A stretch of 7,506 nt of DNA from Methanobrevibacter sp. (GTDB lineage: Archaea; Methanobacteriota; Methanobacteria; Methanobacteriales; Methanobacteriaceae): the NCBI GenBank assembly GCA_017646885.1, contig JAGCLR010000048.1, positions 1 to 7,506 on the forward strand, written 5' to 3'. Under the pieces are notes generated by a model. That model made no database searches and was not told where the DNA came from. It worked only from the letters and a program-made list of their open reading frames with translations. Positions 1-5,323 of this stretch are shown one piece after another. Both the position numbers and the translations under genes were made by a program. The first letter of the stretch is position 1; the number at the start of each line of letters is the position of its first letter.

Positions 1-1
1 T

Positions 2-292
2 ATAGAAAGAGGAATAAGAGTTGCAGTAGACACAGGAGATGTCACTCTCGGCTCAGAAAAATCTATTCAATCTTTAAAATTAGGTAAAGGTAGACTTGCA
101 GTTGTTGCAGCTAACAGTCCTAAAGAAATTTTAGAAGATGTGGAATACTATGCAAATCTCTCTGAAATTCCTTTCATTGTATATGAAGGTACAAGTGTAG
201 ACTTAGGTTCTGTATGCGGTAAACCATTTACTGTTGCTACTTTAATCATAAACGATCCAGGAGATTCTACTATCTTAGAAAAAATGGGGTAG
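2..292 (+). CDS. rpl30e: Ribosomal protein eL30 (L30e), 5'-truncated
   Basis: Component of the archaeal/eukaryotic 50S/60S subunit with the L7Ae/L30e-type RNA-binding fold. The reading frame opens at base 2 without a start codon and runs 96 residues to a TAG at 290-292; the family normally has about 95-105 residues, so only about two to five N-terminal residues should be missing. Visible family signatures are the early VAVDTG...LGS segment (residues 8-18), the K-LGKG turn (26-30), the EYYANLSEIP helix region (48-57), the conserved LGSVCGKP motif (68-75) and the closing NDPGDSTIL tail (84-92). It ends 6 nt before the NusA GTG, so the two are surely co-transcribed. In euryarchaea this gene usually follows the RNA polymerase A'' subunit gene, which is expected just off the left edge. 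The family call is firm; the missing start is a window effect, not a mutation. Confidence 0.95.
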   Translation: MERGIRVAVDTGDVTLGSEKSIQSLKLGKGRLAVVAANSPKEILEDVEYYANLSEIPFIVYEGTSVDLGSVCGKPFTVATLIINDPGDSTILEKMG

Positions 293-298
293 ATTTTT

Positions 299-730
299 GT
301 GGCTATTAAATTTAGTGCAAATGAAATCCGTTTTATAGCTCTTTTTGAGAGCATGACTGGTGCAATGGTTAAAGATTGCATACTTGATGATGATAATGCC
401 AAAGTTACCTTTGTTGTTAAAAATGGTGATATGGGTTTAGCTATTGGTAAAGGCGGAAGCACTGTAACCAAAGTTAAAAAAGCAGTTGGCAGAGGAGTTG
501 AAATCATTGAGCACAATGAAGATCCTGCTCAATTCATTAAAAATGTTTTATCCCCTGCTGAATTGAAATCCATTAAAATCGTTGAGAAAAGCAATGATGA
601 AAAAATAGCTATTGTCAATACAGATTCTTCTAATAAAAGAATAGCTATTGGTAAAAATGGTATTAACATTGAAAGAGCAAAATTATTAGCAAAAAGACAA
701 CATGAAATAAACAATATTATTTTAAAATAA
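299..730 (+). CDS. nusA: Archaeal NusA-like transcription factor, two KH domains
   Basis: RNA-binding protein of 143 residues, the normal size of archaeal NusA, which consists only of the two KH domains and lacks the RNA-polymerase-binding and S1 domains of bacterial NusA. KH1 carries the GxxG loop GKGG at residues 50-53 inside DMGLAIGKGGS; KH2 carries GKNG at 118-121 inside RIAIGKNGINIERA, followed by the typical LLAKRQHEIN end. The family is linked to transcription elongation/termination and RNA binding; its precise role in archaea is inferred. The start is GTG at 299, preceded by a weak GGGGT (286-290) that overlaps the end of rpl30e. The first ATG in frame (residue 19) would remove the conserved KFSANEIRFIALFES opening, so GTG is preferred. 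It forms an operon with rpl30e (6-nt gap) and is followed by a strong hairpin plus T7 terminator, which separates it from rps12. Confidence 0.95.
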   Translation: MAIKFSANEIRFIALFESMTGAMVKDCILDDDNAKVTFVVKNGDMGLAIGKGGSTVTKVKKAVGRGVEIIEHNEDPAQFIKNVLSPAELKSIKIVEKSNDEKIAIVNTDSSNKRIAIGKNGINIERAKLLAKRQHEINNIILK

Positions 731-777
731 TTCTTTTCTAATATTTTTGTTTTGCATTATTGTTTATGATTAATTAC

Positions 778-817
778 ACATGATCTAAATCAATTTTAGA
801 TTATGTTAACTTTTTTT
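778..817 (+). terminator. Hairpin plus T7 terminator of rpl30e-nusA
   Basis: The arms ACATGATCTAAA (778-789) and TTTAGATTATGT (795-806) pair over 12 bp with a single G-U wobble and a 5-nt loop; four bases later a run of seven T (811-817) follows, then more T-rich sequence. It lies 47 bp after the nusA stop. Archaeal termination needs mainly a T-tract, so the hairpin may also protect the 3' end. Together they make the end of the rpl30e-nusA transcript likely here. Confidence 0.75.
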
Positions 818-955
818 ATTTTTTATTTTCAAATTTTTTATATTAAATATTTCTAATAAATATTATTAAATTAAATTTTAAAATTTCATCACCATTACAC
901 ATCAAAAAACCAAACATTTATTAATAAAGTTATTATAATATATTATTATAATAGG

Positions 956-977
956 TAACATTATGTTAAATTAACAT
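956..977. repeat. Alternating TAACAT/ATGTTA half-sites
   Basis: TAACAT (956-961), ATGTTA (963-968) and TTAACAT (971-977) follow each other head-to-head and tail-to-tail. The first two form a perfect 6-bp dyad with a 1-bp centre; the last two form a perfect 7-bp dyad with a 1-bp centre (ATGTTAA-A-TTAACAT). Such packing resembles overlapping operator half-sites, but in DNA this AT-rich it could be chance. No bound factor can be named. Confidence 0.35.
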
Positions 978-1051
978 TTGTGTGTAAAAAATTGTATCTT
1001 AATTTTTAATGTTAATTAATATAATTTATTAGCTATAATTTCTTTATTTCT

Positions 1052-1090
1052 AAAACTAATAGCTATGTGTGCGGTTTTGCTATAGTTTTT
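1052..1090 (+). terminator. Orphan terminator-like hairpin with T5
   Basis: AAAACT (1052-1057) pairs with AGTTTT (1084-1089), and after one bulged A (1058) ATAGC (1059-1063) pairs with GCTAT (1079-1083). This gives 11 bp around a 15-nt loop that is the most GC-rich stretch nearby (it includes TGTGTGCGG). The 3' arm runs into a T5 (1086-1090). No gene precedes it: nusA already has its own terminator about 235 bp upstream. It could end a short RNA that starts near the TATA-like region around 930-955, or be an attenuator in a long rps12 leader. Confidence 0.35.
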
Positions 1091-1127
1091 CTTGTATTTA
1101 TTATAGTTTTACCTATATTATTTTCAT

Positions 1128-1160
1128 ATCATTGAATTTCAATAATCGAATTTCAATGAT
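1128..1160. repeat. 9-bp inverted repeat with internal direct repeat
   Basis: ATCATTGAA (1128-1136) and TTCAATGAT (1152-1160) are perfect reverse complements separated by 15 bp. Within the same element the decamer GAATTTCAAT occurs twice in direct orientation (1134-1143 and 1148-1157, 14 bp apart), and ATTGAA-T-TTCAAT (1131-1143) is itself a dyad. It may be a protein-binding site or an RNA stem-loop in the region upstream of rps12; nothing in the sequence decides which. Confidence 0.4.
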
Positions 1161-1183
1161 TCAAACATTAATTAAATAATCAC

Positions 1184-1217
1184 AGAATCGTTTAATTGAT
1201 GTATTTAATTAGATTCT
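1184..1217 (+). repeat. Bulged hairpin upstream of rps12
   Basis: AGAATC (1184-1189) pairs with GATTCT (1212-1217), then after a 3-nt bulge TAATT (1193-1197) pairs with AATTA (1207-1211), leaving a 9-nt loop. The outer 6 bp are the better part; the inner AT-only 5 bp are weak. Function unknown. Confidence 0.3.
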
Positions 1218-1338
1218 ATACTTATATTCTATTTTGTATAGGAGTTTTGATTGCTATTATATGGTTATTTTATCGTATAATTTTAGTATTTTGAATCTAA
1301 ATTAAGCTTAATCACCTTAGTTTGGATGTTGTTTGAAG

Positions 1339-1346
1339 TTTATAAG
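1339..1346 (+). promoter_or_regulatory. Candidate TATA box for rps12-rps7
   Basis: TTTATAAG is a good match to the archaeal TATA box, with GAAG directly upstream as a modest BRE. Archaeal transcription starts about 25 bp after the box centre, which would be near 1364-1368, at the short GC-rich patch GCAGCGGTGG. The rps12 mRNA would then have a leader of about 90 nt ending in a GAGG ribosome site. A perfect 12-bp palindrome (ATTAAGCTTAAT, 1301-1312) lies 26 bp upstream and could be an operator. Confidence 0.5.
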
Positions 1347-1456
1347 TATAATAGTAAATCGCAGCGGTGGACTTCTATCTAATGGAATTAATTATTTTAA
1401 TCTTATTATCTATTCAAAAAGACATTTGTCGTATTAACTTAAGAGGAAGAATAAAT

Positions 1457-1882
1457 ATGCCAGGACTTTTTGCTGCTAAAAAGCTTAAAAAGAATAGACA
1501 AAATTTTAAATGGAAAGACGTAGATTACAAAAGAAGAGCATTACGTTTAGATGTAAAAGCAGACCCTCTTGAAGGGGCACCTCAAGCTAGAGGAATTGTT
1601 ATTGAAAAAGTAGGAATTGAAGCAAAGCAACCTAACTCTGCTATTCGTAAATGTGTTCGTGTTCAATTAATTAAAAACGGTAAACAATTAACTGCATTTG
1701 CACCAGGTGACGGAGCAATCGGTTTTATCGATGAGCACGATGAAGTTATGATTGAAGGTATCGGTGGACCATCTGGAAGATCCATGGGAGATATTCCAGG
1801 AGTTCGTTGGAAAGTAAGTAAAGTTAACAATGTTGCTTTATCCGAAATGGTAAGCGGAAAAATTGATAAACCAGTAAGATAA
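1457..1882 (+). CDS. rps12: 30S ribosomal protein S12 (uS12)
   Basis: Decoding-centre protein of the small subunit. The 141 residues are the usual archaeal length. Hallmarks are the KQPNSAIRK loop at residues 57-65, which contacts the decoding site and whose K57 corresponds to the lysine altered in bacterial streptomycin resistance, and the [10 protein letters not shown] segment at 111-120, with the PGVR loop. The N-terminal [19 protein letters not shown] is typical of the archaeal protein. ATG at 1457 is chosen because it gives this conserved start and has GAGG at 1443-1446, ten bases upstream. The frame stays open upstream to a GTG at 1367, but those 30 extra residues are hydrophobic and unlike any S12 I know. 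Rps7 follows after 14 nt, so the two form one operon. A lone promoter upstream (1339-1346) and the nusA terminator suggest it opens a new transcription unit. Confidence 0.97.
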   Translation: MPGLFAAKKLKKNRQNFKWKDVDYKRRALRLDVKADPLEGAPQARGIVIEKVGIEAKQPNSAIRKCVRVQLIKNGKQLTAFAPGDGAIGFIDEHDEVMIEGIGGPSGRSMGDIPGVRWKVSKVNNVALSEMVSGKIDKPVR

Positions 1883-1896
1883 TTGAGGTAATTTTC

Positions 1897-2457
1897 ATGG
1901 CTAAATTATTTGATAAATGGGACCTTGATGAAGTAGAGGTACAAGATTTAGGTTTAAAGAGATACATCTGCTTAGATGAAACTATCGTTCCTCATACTTT
2001 AGGTAGACATGTAAAAAGACAATTCGCAAAATCCAAAGTTTCTATTGTAGAAAGATTAATGAACAAAATCATGAGAACCCAAAGAAACTCTGGTAAAAAG
2101 AACAAAGCTTACAATATTGTAAAAGAAGCTTTAGAAATTATTAACAAAAGAACTAAAAAGAACCCTGTTCAAGTTTTAGTAACTGCTATTGAAAACACTT
2201 CTCCACGTGAAGAAACTACCCGTATTAAATACGGTGGTATTGGATACCAAGTAGCTGTAGACATTTCTCCACAAAGAAGAGTAGACCTTTCTTTAGGATT
2301 CTTAACTAGAGGAACTTTACAAGCTGCATTCAAAAACAAAAGATCTGTAGCTGAATGCTTAGCTAGTGAATTAATCTTTGCTTCTGAAGAAGATACAAGA
2401 AGTTTCGCTATACAGAAAAAAGAAGAAAAAGAAAGAGTTGCAAAAGCAGCACACTAA
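1897..2457 (+). CDS. rps7: 30S ribosomal protein S7 (uS7)
   Basis: Primary assembly protein of the small-subunit head; it binds the 3' major domain of 16S rRNA near the E site. The 186-residue protein has archaeal/eukaryotic features: an N-terminal extension before the family core, the RLMNKIMRTQRNSGKK segment (53-68), the core VLVTAIENTSPREETTRIKYGG (94-115), QVAVDISPQRRVDLSLGFL (118-136) and the basic tail KKEEKERVAKAA (174-185). ATG 1897 has a GAGGT site at 1885-1889, seven bases upstream, placed directly behind the rps12 stop. In E. coli S7 represses its own operon by binding the S12-S7 gap; here that gap is only 14 nt and holds no structure, so that mode is not supported. A 14-bp hairpin follows the gene by 41 bp. 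Confidence 0.97.
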   Translation: MAKLFDKWDLDEVEVQDLGLKRYICLDETIVPHTLGRHVKRQFAKSKVSIVERLMNKIMRTQRNSGKKNKAYNIVKEALEIINKRTKKNPVQVLVTAIENTSPREETTRIKYGGIGYQVAVDISPQRRVDLSLGFLTRGTLQAAFKNKRSVAECLASELIFASEEDTRSFAIQKKEEKERVAKAAH

Positions 2458-2498
2458 TTTTAGTGTATTTGATAATCATGGAATTAGTCATATTCTAT

Positions 2499-2567
2499 TT
2501 GAAACTTATAGATTTCTTTCTATGAGTTTCAATTGCTTGATTAATTCTTAATTTTTTATATTTTTTT
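2499..2567 (+). terminator. 14-bp hairpin and T-tracts after rps7
   Basis: TTGAAACTTATAGA (2499-2512) pairs with TCTATGAGTTTCAA (2519-2532) over 14 bp with one G-U wobble and a 6-nt loop, among the longest stems in the window. T6 and T7 tracts follow at 2552-2557 and 2561-2567. The distance to the T-tracts (about 20-30 nt) is too long for a classical bacterial terminator, but archaeal RNA polymerase responds to the T-tract itself, and the hairpin may form the stable 3' end of the rps12-rps7 mRNA. Confidence 0.6.
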
Positions 2568-2591
2568 AATTTAAAATTTTTTAATTTAAAA
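2562..2591. repeat. Perfect 15-bp tandem repeat upstream of fusA
   Basis: The 15-mer TTTTTTAATTTAAAA occurs twice without a gap (2562-2576 and 2577-2591). It overlaps the T-tracts after rps7 and ends 60 bp before the fusA start, where promoter upstream elements would lie. It is low-complexity DNA, so replication slippage is a simple explanation. Confidence 0.6.
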
Positions 2592-2615
2592 GACATAATA
2601 TTGACTGAAATATAG
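2592..2615 (+). promoter_or_regulatory. Candidate promoter region of fusA
   Basis: Two TATA-like sequences lie here, ATAATATT (2595-2602) and AAATATAG (2608-2615). Transcription about 25 bp further on would start near 2623 or 2636, giving a leader of roughly 15-30 nt that still contains the ribosome site at 2640-2646. Neither box is strong, and the surrounding AT-richness makes the choice uncertain. Confidence 0.35.
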
Positions 2616-2639
2616 ACTAAATAATAAACTTATGTTTAT

Positions 2640-2646
2640 AGGTGAT
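2640..2646 (+). promoter_or_regulatory. Ribosome binding site that selects a TTG start for fusA
   Basis: AGGTGAT is a seven-base match to the methanogen Shine-Dalgarno consensus (GGAGGTGAT) and ends four bases before TTG 2651, a normal spacing. The GTG at 2642 and ATG at 2645 fall inside this site and so cannot be the starts it serves; the next ATG, at 2669, would cut off the conserved SRRDK residues. Confidence 0.75.
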
Positions 2647-2650
2647 GATT

Positions 2651-4846
2651 TTGAGTAGACGAGACAAAATGATTGCAAAAATCAAGGAATTGATGTACCA
2701 ACCTGAAAATATCAGAAACATCGGTATCTGTGCACACATTGACCACGGTAAAACTACTTTATCCGACAACCTTTTAGCAGGTGCAGGAATGATTTCTGAA
2801 GAACTTGCTGGTGACCAAAGATTCTTAGATTTTGACGAACAAGAACAAGCTCGTGGTATTACCATTGACGCTGCAAACGTATCTATGGTGCACCAATACC
2901 ATGATGATGAATATCTTATTAACTTAATTGATACTCCTGGTCACGTTGACTTCGGTGGAGACGTAACTCGTGCAATGAGAGCTGTAGACGGTGCAGTAGT
3001 AGTTGTATGTGCAGTAGAAGGTATCATGCCTCAAACTGAAACTGTATTAAGACAAGCTTTAAGAGAAAAAGTTAAACCAGTATTATTCATTAACAAAGTT
3101 GACAGATTAATCAACGAAGTAAAATTAGGACCAGAAGAATTAGCAAACAAATTCATCGGAATCATTAATGAAGCTAACAAATTAATCAGCAAAATGGCTC
3201 CTAAAGATAAAAAAGATGAATGGCTTGTAAAAGTGGATGACGGTAGTGTAGCATTCGGTTCAGCATACCACAACTGGGCTATTAACATTCCAATGATGCA
3301 AGAAACCGGAATCAACTTTAAAGACATCATTGATTACTGTAATGATGAAAACCAAAAAGAATTAGCTAAAAAAGTACCTTTAGCTGAAGTATTATTAGGT
3401 ATGGTAGTAGAGCACTTACCATCTCCTGAAGTTTCCCAACAATACAGATGTCCTAACATTTGGGATGGAGACATTGAAAGTGAAGCTGGTCAAACCATGA
3501 TTCACACCAGCCCTGACGGACCTTTAGCTGTAATGGTTACTAATGTATCTGTAGATAAGCACGCTGGTGAAGTAGCTACTGGTAGAGTATATGGTGGTAC
3601 TGTAGAACAAGGTACTGAAGTGTTCTTGGTTGGAGGTCAAGCTAGATCAAGAGTACAACAAGTAGGTGTTTTCTTCGGTCCTGAAAGAGTTCCTACTGAA
3701 AAGGTTCCTGCTGGTAACATTGTTTACATCACTGGTGCAAAAGGAGCTACTGCAGGGGAAACCATCTGTTCTCCTGAAAACAAGATTGTGGAATTTGAAG
3801 GAATTGAACACATCTCTGAACCTGTAGTTACTGTAGCTGTAGAAGCTAAAAACACTAAAGACTTACCAAAACTTATTGAAGTATTAAGACAAACTGCAAA
3901 AGAAGACCCTACCATTCACGTTAACATTAACGAAGAAACTGGTGAACACTTAGTTTCCGGTATGGGAGAACTTCACTTGGAAGTTATCGGTGTAAGAATC
4001 AACAACAAAGGTGTAGATATCAATACTTCTGAACCTATTGTTGTATACAGAGAAACTGTTGCAGGAAAAACCAAAGCTCCTGTAGAAGGTAAATCTCCTA
4101 ACAAGCACAACAGATTATACCTTGAAGTTGCACCTTTAGAAGATTCAATCTTCCAAGCATTGCAAAATGGTGACATCAAAGAAGGTAAAATCAAAGATAA
4201 GGAAGAAGCTCAAAAATTCATTGAGCATGGTCTTGACAAAGAAGAAGCTAGAAGAGTATGGGATGTTTACAACAAGTCCTTATTCATCAACATGACTCGT
4301 GGTATCCAATACTTAGATGAGATCAAAGAGCTTGTTATTGAAGGTTTCGAATCTGCACTTGAAGAAGGTCCAGTTGCAAACGAAATTGCAATGGGTATGA
4401 AATTCACTCTTGTAGATGCAAAACTTCACGAAGACGCAGTTCACAGAGGACCTGCTCAAATTTTACCAGCTATCCGTAACGCTATTAAAGGTGGTATGAT
4501 GATGGCTGACCCTACTTTACTTGAACCTGTTCAAAAAGTTTTCATTAACACTCCTACTGACTATATGGGATCTGTTACTAAAGAAATCTTAAACAGAAGA
4601 GGTCAAATTGTAGATATGCCAACTGAAGGTGACATGGTAAACGTTGAAGCTAAAGTACCTGTAGCTGAAATGTTTGGTTTCGCTGGTGAAATCAGATCTG
4701 CAACCCAAGGTAGATGTTTATGGTCTACTGAAAACTCTGGTTTCGAAAGATTACCAAGAGAATTGCAAAGTCAAATTATCAGACAAATCAGAGAAAGAAA
4801 AGGATTATCCCCAGAACCATTTGGTCCTGACCACTACTTAGGATAA
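2651..4846 (+). CDS. fusA: Translation elongation factor EF-2 (aEF-2)
   Basis: GTPase that moves tRNA and mRNA through the ribosome after peptide bond formation. From TTG 2651 it has 731 residues, matching archaeal EF-2 (about 730). G-domain motifs: AHIDHGKT (28-35), RGITID (68-73), DTPGH (94-98), NKVD (148-151). The AVHRGPAQ motif near the C-terminus holds H598, the histidine expected to become diphthamide, the target of ADP-ribosylating toxins; this fits an archaeal or eukaryotic factor and not bacterial EF-G. Domain II lies at roughly 270-360, domains III-V from about 380, including SGMGELHLE and the end GPDHYLG. Upstream in-frame GTG 2642 and ATG 2645 overlap the Shine-Dalgarno site and are rejected. 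It is separated from rps7 by a 193-bp spacer with a hairpin and from tuf by 477 bp, so it is probably transcribed alone. Confidence 0.97.
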   Translation: MSRRDKMIAKIKELMYQPENIRNIGICAHIDHGKTTLSDNLLAGAGMISEELAGDQRFLDFDEQEQARGITIDAANVSMVHQYHDDEYLINLIDTPGHVDFGGDVTRAMRAVDGAVVVVCAVEGIMPQTETVLRQALREKVKPVLFINKVDRLINEVKLGPEELANKFIGIINEANKLISKMAPKDKKDEWLVKVDDGSVAFGSAYHNWAINIPMMQETGINFKDIIDYCNDENQKELAKKVPLAEVLLGMVVEHLPSPEVSQQYRCPNIWDGDIESEAGQTMIHTSPDGPLAVMVTNVSVDKHAGEVATGRVYGGTVEQGTEVFLVGGQARSRVQQVGVFFGPERVPTEKVPAGNIVYITGAKGATAGETICSPENKIVEFEGIEHISEPVVTVAVEAKNTKDLPKLIEVLRQTAKEDPTIHVNINEETGEHLVSGMGELHLEVIGVRINNKGVDINTSEPIVVYRETVAGKTKAPVEGKSPNKHNRLYLEVAPLEDSIFQALQNGDIKEGKIKDKEEAQKFIEHGLDKEEARRVWDVYNKSLFINMTRGIQYLDEIKELVIEGFESALEEGPVANEIAMGMKFTLVDAKLHEDAVHRGPAQILPAIRNAIKGGMMMADPTLLEPVQKVFINTPTDYMGSVTKEILNRRGQIVDMPTEGDMVNVEAKVPVAEMFGFAGEIRSATQGRCLWSTENSGFERLPRELQSQIIRQIRERKGLSPEPFGPDHYLG

Positions 4847-4871
4847 GTTCTAAGTTAGATAAATTCTAAGT

Positions 4872-4900
4872 TAAATTAAGATGATCTTTATCTTAATTTA
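4872..4900 (+). terminator. 11-bp hairpin just after fusA
   Basis: TAAATTAAGAT (4872-4882) and ATCTTAATTTA (4890-4900) are perfect reverse complements with a 7-nt loop, beginning 26 bp after the fusA stop. An alternative outer pairing exists between AGATAAATT (4857-4865) and AATTTATCT (4895-4903). It precedes a T5 tract (4911-4915) and the stronger hairpin at 4917. Confidence 0.5.
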
Positions 4901-4916
4901 TCTGATTTTGTTTTTA

Positions 4917-4950
4917 TTAAATTAGGAATTTTTCCTAATTTAAATTTTTT
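4917..4950 (+). terminator. Main intrinsic-type terminator of fusA
   Basis: TTAAATTAGGAA (4917-4928) and TTCCTAATTTAA (4932-4943) are perfect 12-bp reverse complements with a 3-nt loop, followed after one A by T6 (4945-4950) and further T-rich DNA. The stem has a GGAA/TTCC core at its loop end. It is the clearest hairpin-plus-T-tract of the window, 70 bp after the fusA stop. Confidence 0.75.
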
Positions 4951-4981
4951 ATTTTAATTATTATTTTTTAATTAAATTTCA

Positions 4982-5013
4982 TTAAGTTTCAAAACTTAAA
5001 TTACTGTTTTTTT
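4982..5013 (+). terminator. Third hairpin with T7 in the fusA-tuf spacer
   Basis: TTAAGTTT (4982-4989) and AAACTTAA (4992-4999) form a compact dyad; a run of seven T (5007-5013) and then six T (5016-5021) follow. It may be a backup terminator for read-through past 4950. Confidence 0.45.
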
Positions 5014-5055
5014 AGTTTTTTCAATTATTAAAAAAATAGTGGTATAATCATATAG

Positions 5056-5063
5056 TTTATATA
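5056..5063 (+). promoter_or_regulatory. Strong TATA-like box far upstream of tuf
   Basis: TTTATATA is a perfect core archaeal TATA box. A start about 25 bp later (near 5085) would place the four-palindrome array (5108-5165) inside a tuf leader of about 240 nt. The BRE position lacks the expected purine-rich stretch, and AT-rich DNA here offers many similar words, so a promoter nearer the gene is at least as likely. Confidence 0.35.
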
Positions 5064-5107
5064 TTATAAAAAATATAATAATATACATATAGTTGAGTAT
5101 TCTTATA

Positions 5108-5165
5108 TTACATGTGATTTATTTTATATTGCATGTAATTGTTACCATGTAATTTTTACATGTAA
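5108..5165. repeat. Array of four TTACATGTAA-like palindromes
   Basis: The copies are TTACATGTGA (5108-5117), TTGCATGTAA (5129-5138), TTACCATGTAA (5142-5152) and the perfect palindrome TTACATGTAA (5156-5165). Centres are about 21, 13.5 and 13.5 bp apart. Every copy contains CATGTRA. The last two can also form an RNA hairpin, CATGTAA (5146-5152) with TTACATG (5156-5162). The ordered repetition of a G/C-containing word in AT-rich DNA suggests a cluster of operator sites for a dimeric regulator acting on tuf. No known regulator can be assigned from the sequence. Confidence 0.55.
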
Positions 5166-5254
5166 GTTATAGAATAAATCCGTTGATATATCTTTGATAA
5201 CATTTATTGATTATTAATTCATAAGTATTTCAAAAATATTCAACAATATAAATA

Positions 5255-5299
5255 ACTTAACAAATAACTTATACTTAATTATATACTTAACTTATATAC
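5255..5299 (+). repeat. Repeated ACTTA words and duplicated TTATATAC boxes
   Basis: ACTTA occurs five times (starting at 5255, 5267, 5273, 5285 and 5290), and bases 5255-5272 and 5273-5290 look like an imperfect 18-bp tandem duplication. The TATA-like octamer TTATATAC occurs twice, 13 bp apart (5279-5286 and 5292-5299). Confidence 0.5.
5279..5286 (+). promoter_or_regulatory. Candidate TATA box of tuf
   Basis: TTATATAC, with a start predicted near 5307, gives a short leader that still contains the GAGGT ribosome site (5312-5316). The identical octamer at 5292-5299 would place the start near 5320, behind the ribosome site, and is therefore less likely to be used. Confidence 0.4.
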
Positions 5300-5323
5300 A
5301 ATTTATAAAAAGAGGTTTTTATA

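Larger units (their letters stand above)
731..1456. other. Long gene-less spacer between nusA and rps12
   Basis: 726 bp with no credible protein gene on either strand. It is strongly AT-rich and holds, in order: the nusA terminator (778-817), a set of alternating TAACAT half-sites (956-977), a terminator-like hairpin without a gene in front of it (1052-1090), a 9-bp dyad (1128-1160), a bulged hairpin (1184-1217), a 12-bp palindrome (1301-1312), a TATA-like box (1339-1346) and the presumed rps12 leader. Only very short open frames with poor start signals occur. The length is more than needed for a terminator and one promoter, so a small RNA or a long regulatory leader is possible, but unproven. 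Confidence 0.7.
4847..5323. other. Long gene-less spacer between fusA and tuf
   Basis: 477 bp without a credible gene. The first third holds three successive inverted repeats with T-tracts (4872-4900, 4917-4950, 4982-5013) that would end fusA transcription. A 10-bp direct repeat, TTCTAAGTTA, sits right after the fusA stop (4848-4857 and 4864-4873). The middle has a TATA-like box (5056-5063) and an array of four TTACATGTAA-like palindromes (5108-5165). The last 70 bp contain repeated ACTTA and TTATATAC words and the tuf ribosome site. In many archaea fusA and tuf are much closer, so the spacing itself is noteworthy. Confidence 0.7.

Noticed and set aside
148..516. Minus-strand open frame of 122 codons across rpl30e and nusA
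   Set aside because: It is the antisense shadow of two well-supported genes, has no recognisable domain, and its composition simply mirrors theirs.
1247..1305. Tiny open frames after an AGGAG (1240-1244): TTG 1247 with 15 codons and ATG 1261 with 14 codons
   Set aside because: The spacing to AGGAG is 2 nt and 16 nt, both poor; the peptides are low-complexity products of AT-rich DNA, and no promoter is clearly placed for them.
1883..1896. S7 autoregulatory site in the rps12-rps7 gap, as in E. coli
   Set aside because: The gap is only 14 nt and contains just the GAGGT ribosome site, with no room for the bacterial-type structure.
2642..2650. GTG 2642 or ATG 2645 as the fusA start
   Set aside because: Both lie inside the Shine-Dalgarno sequence that serves TTG 2651 and would add residues absent from the family.
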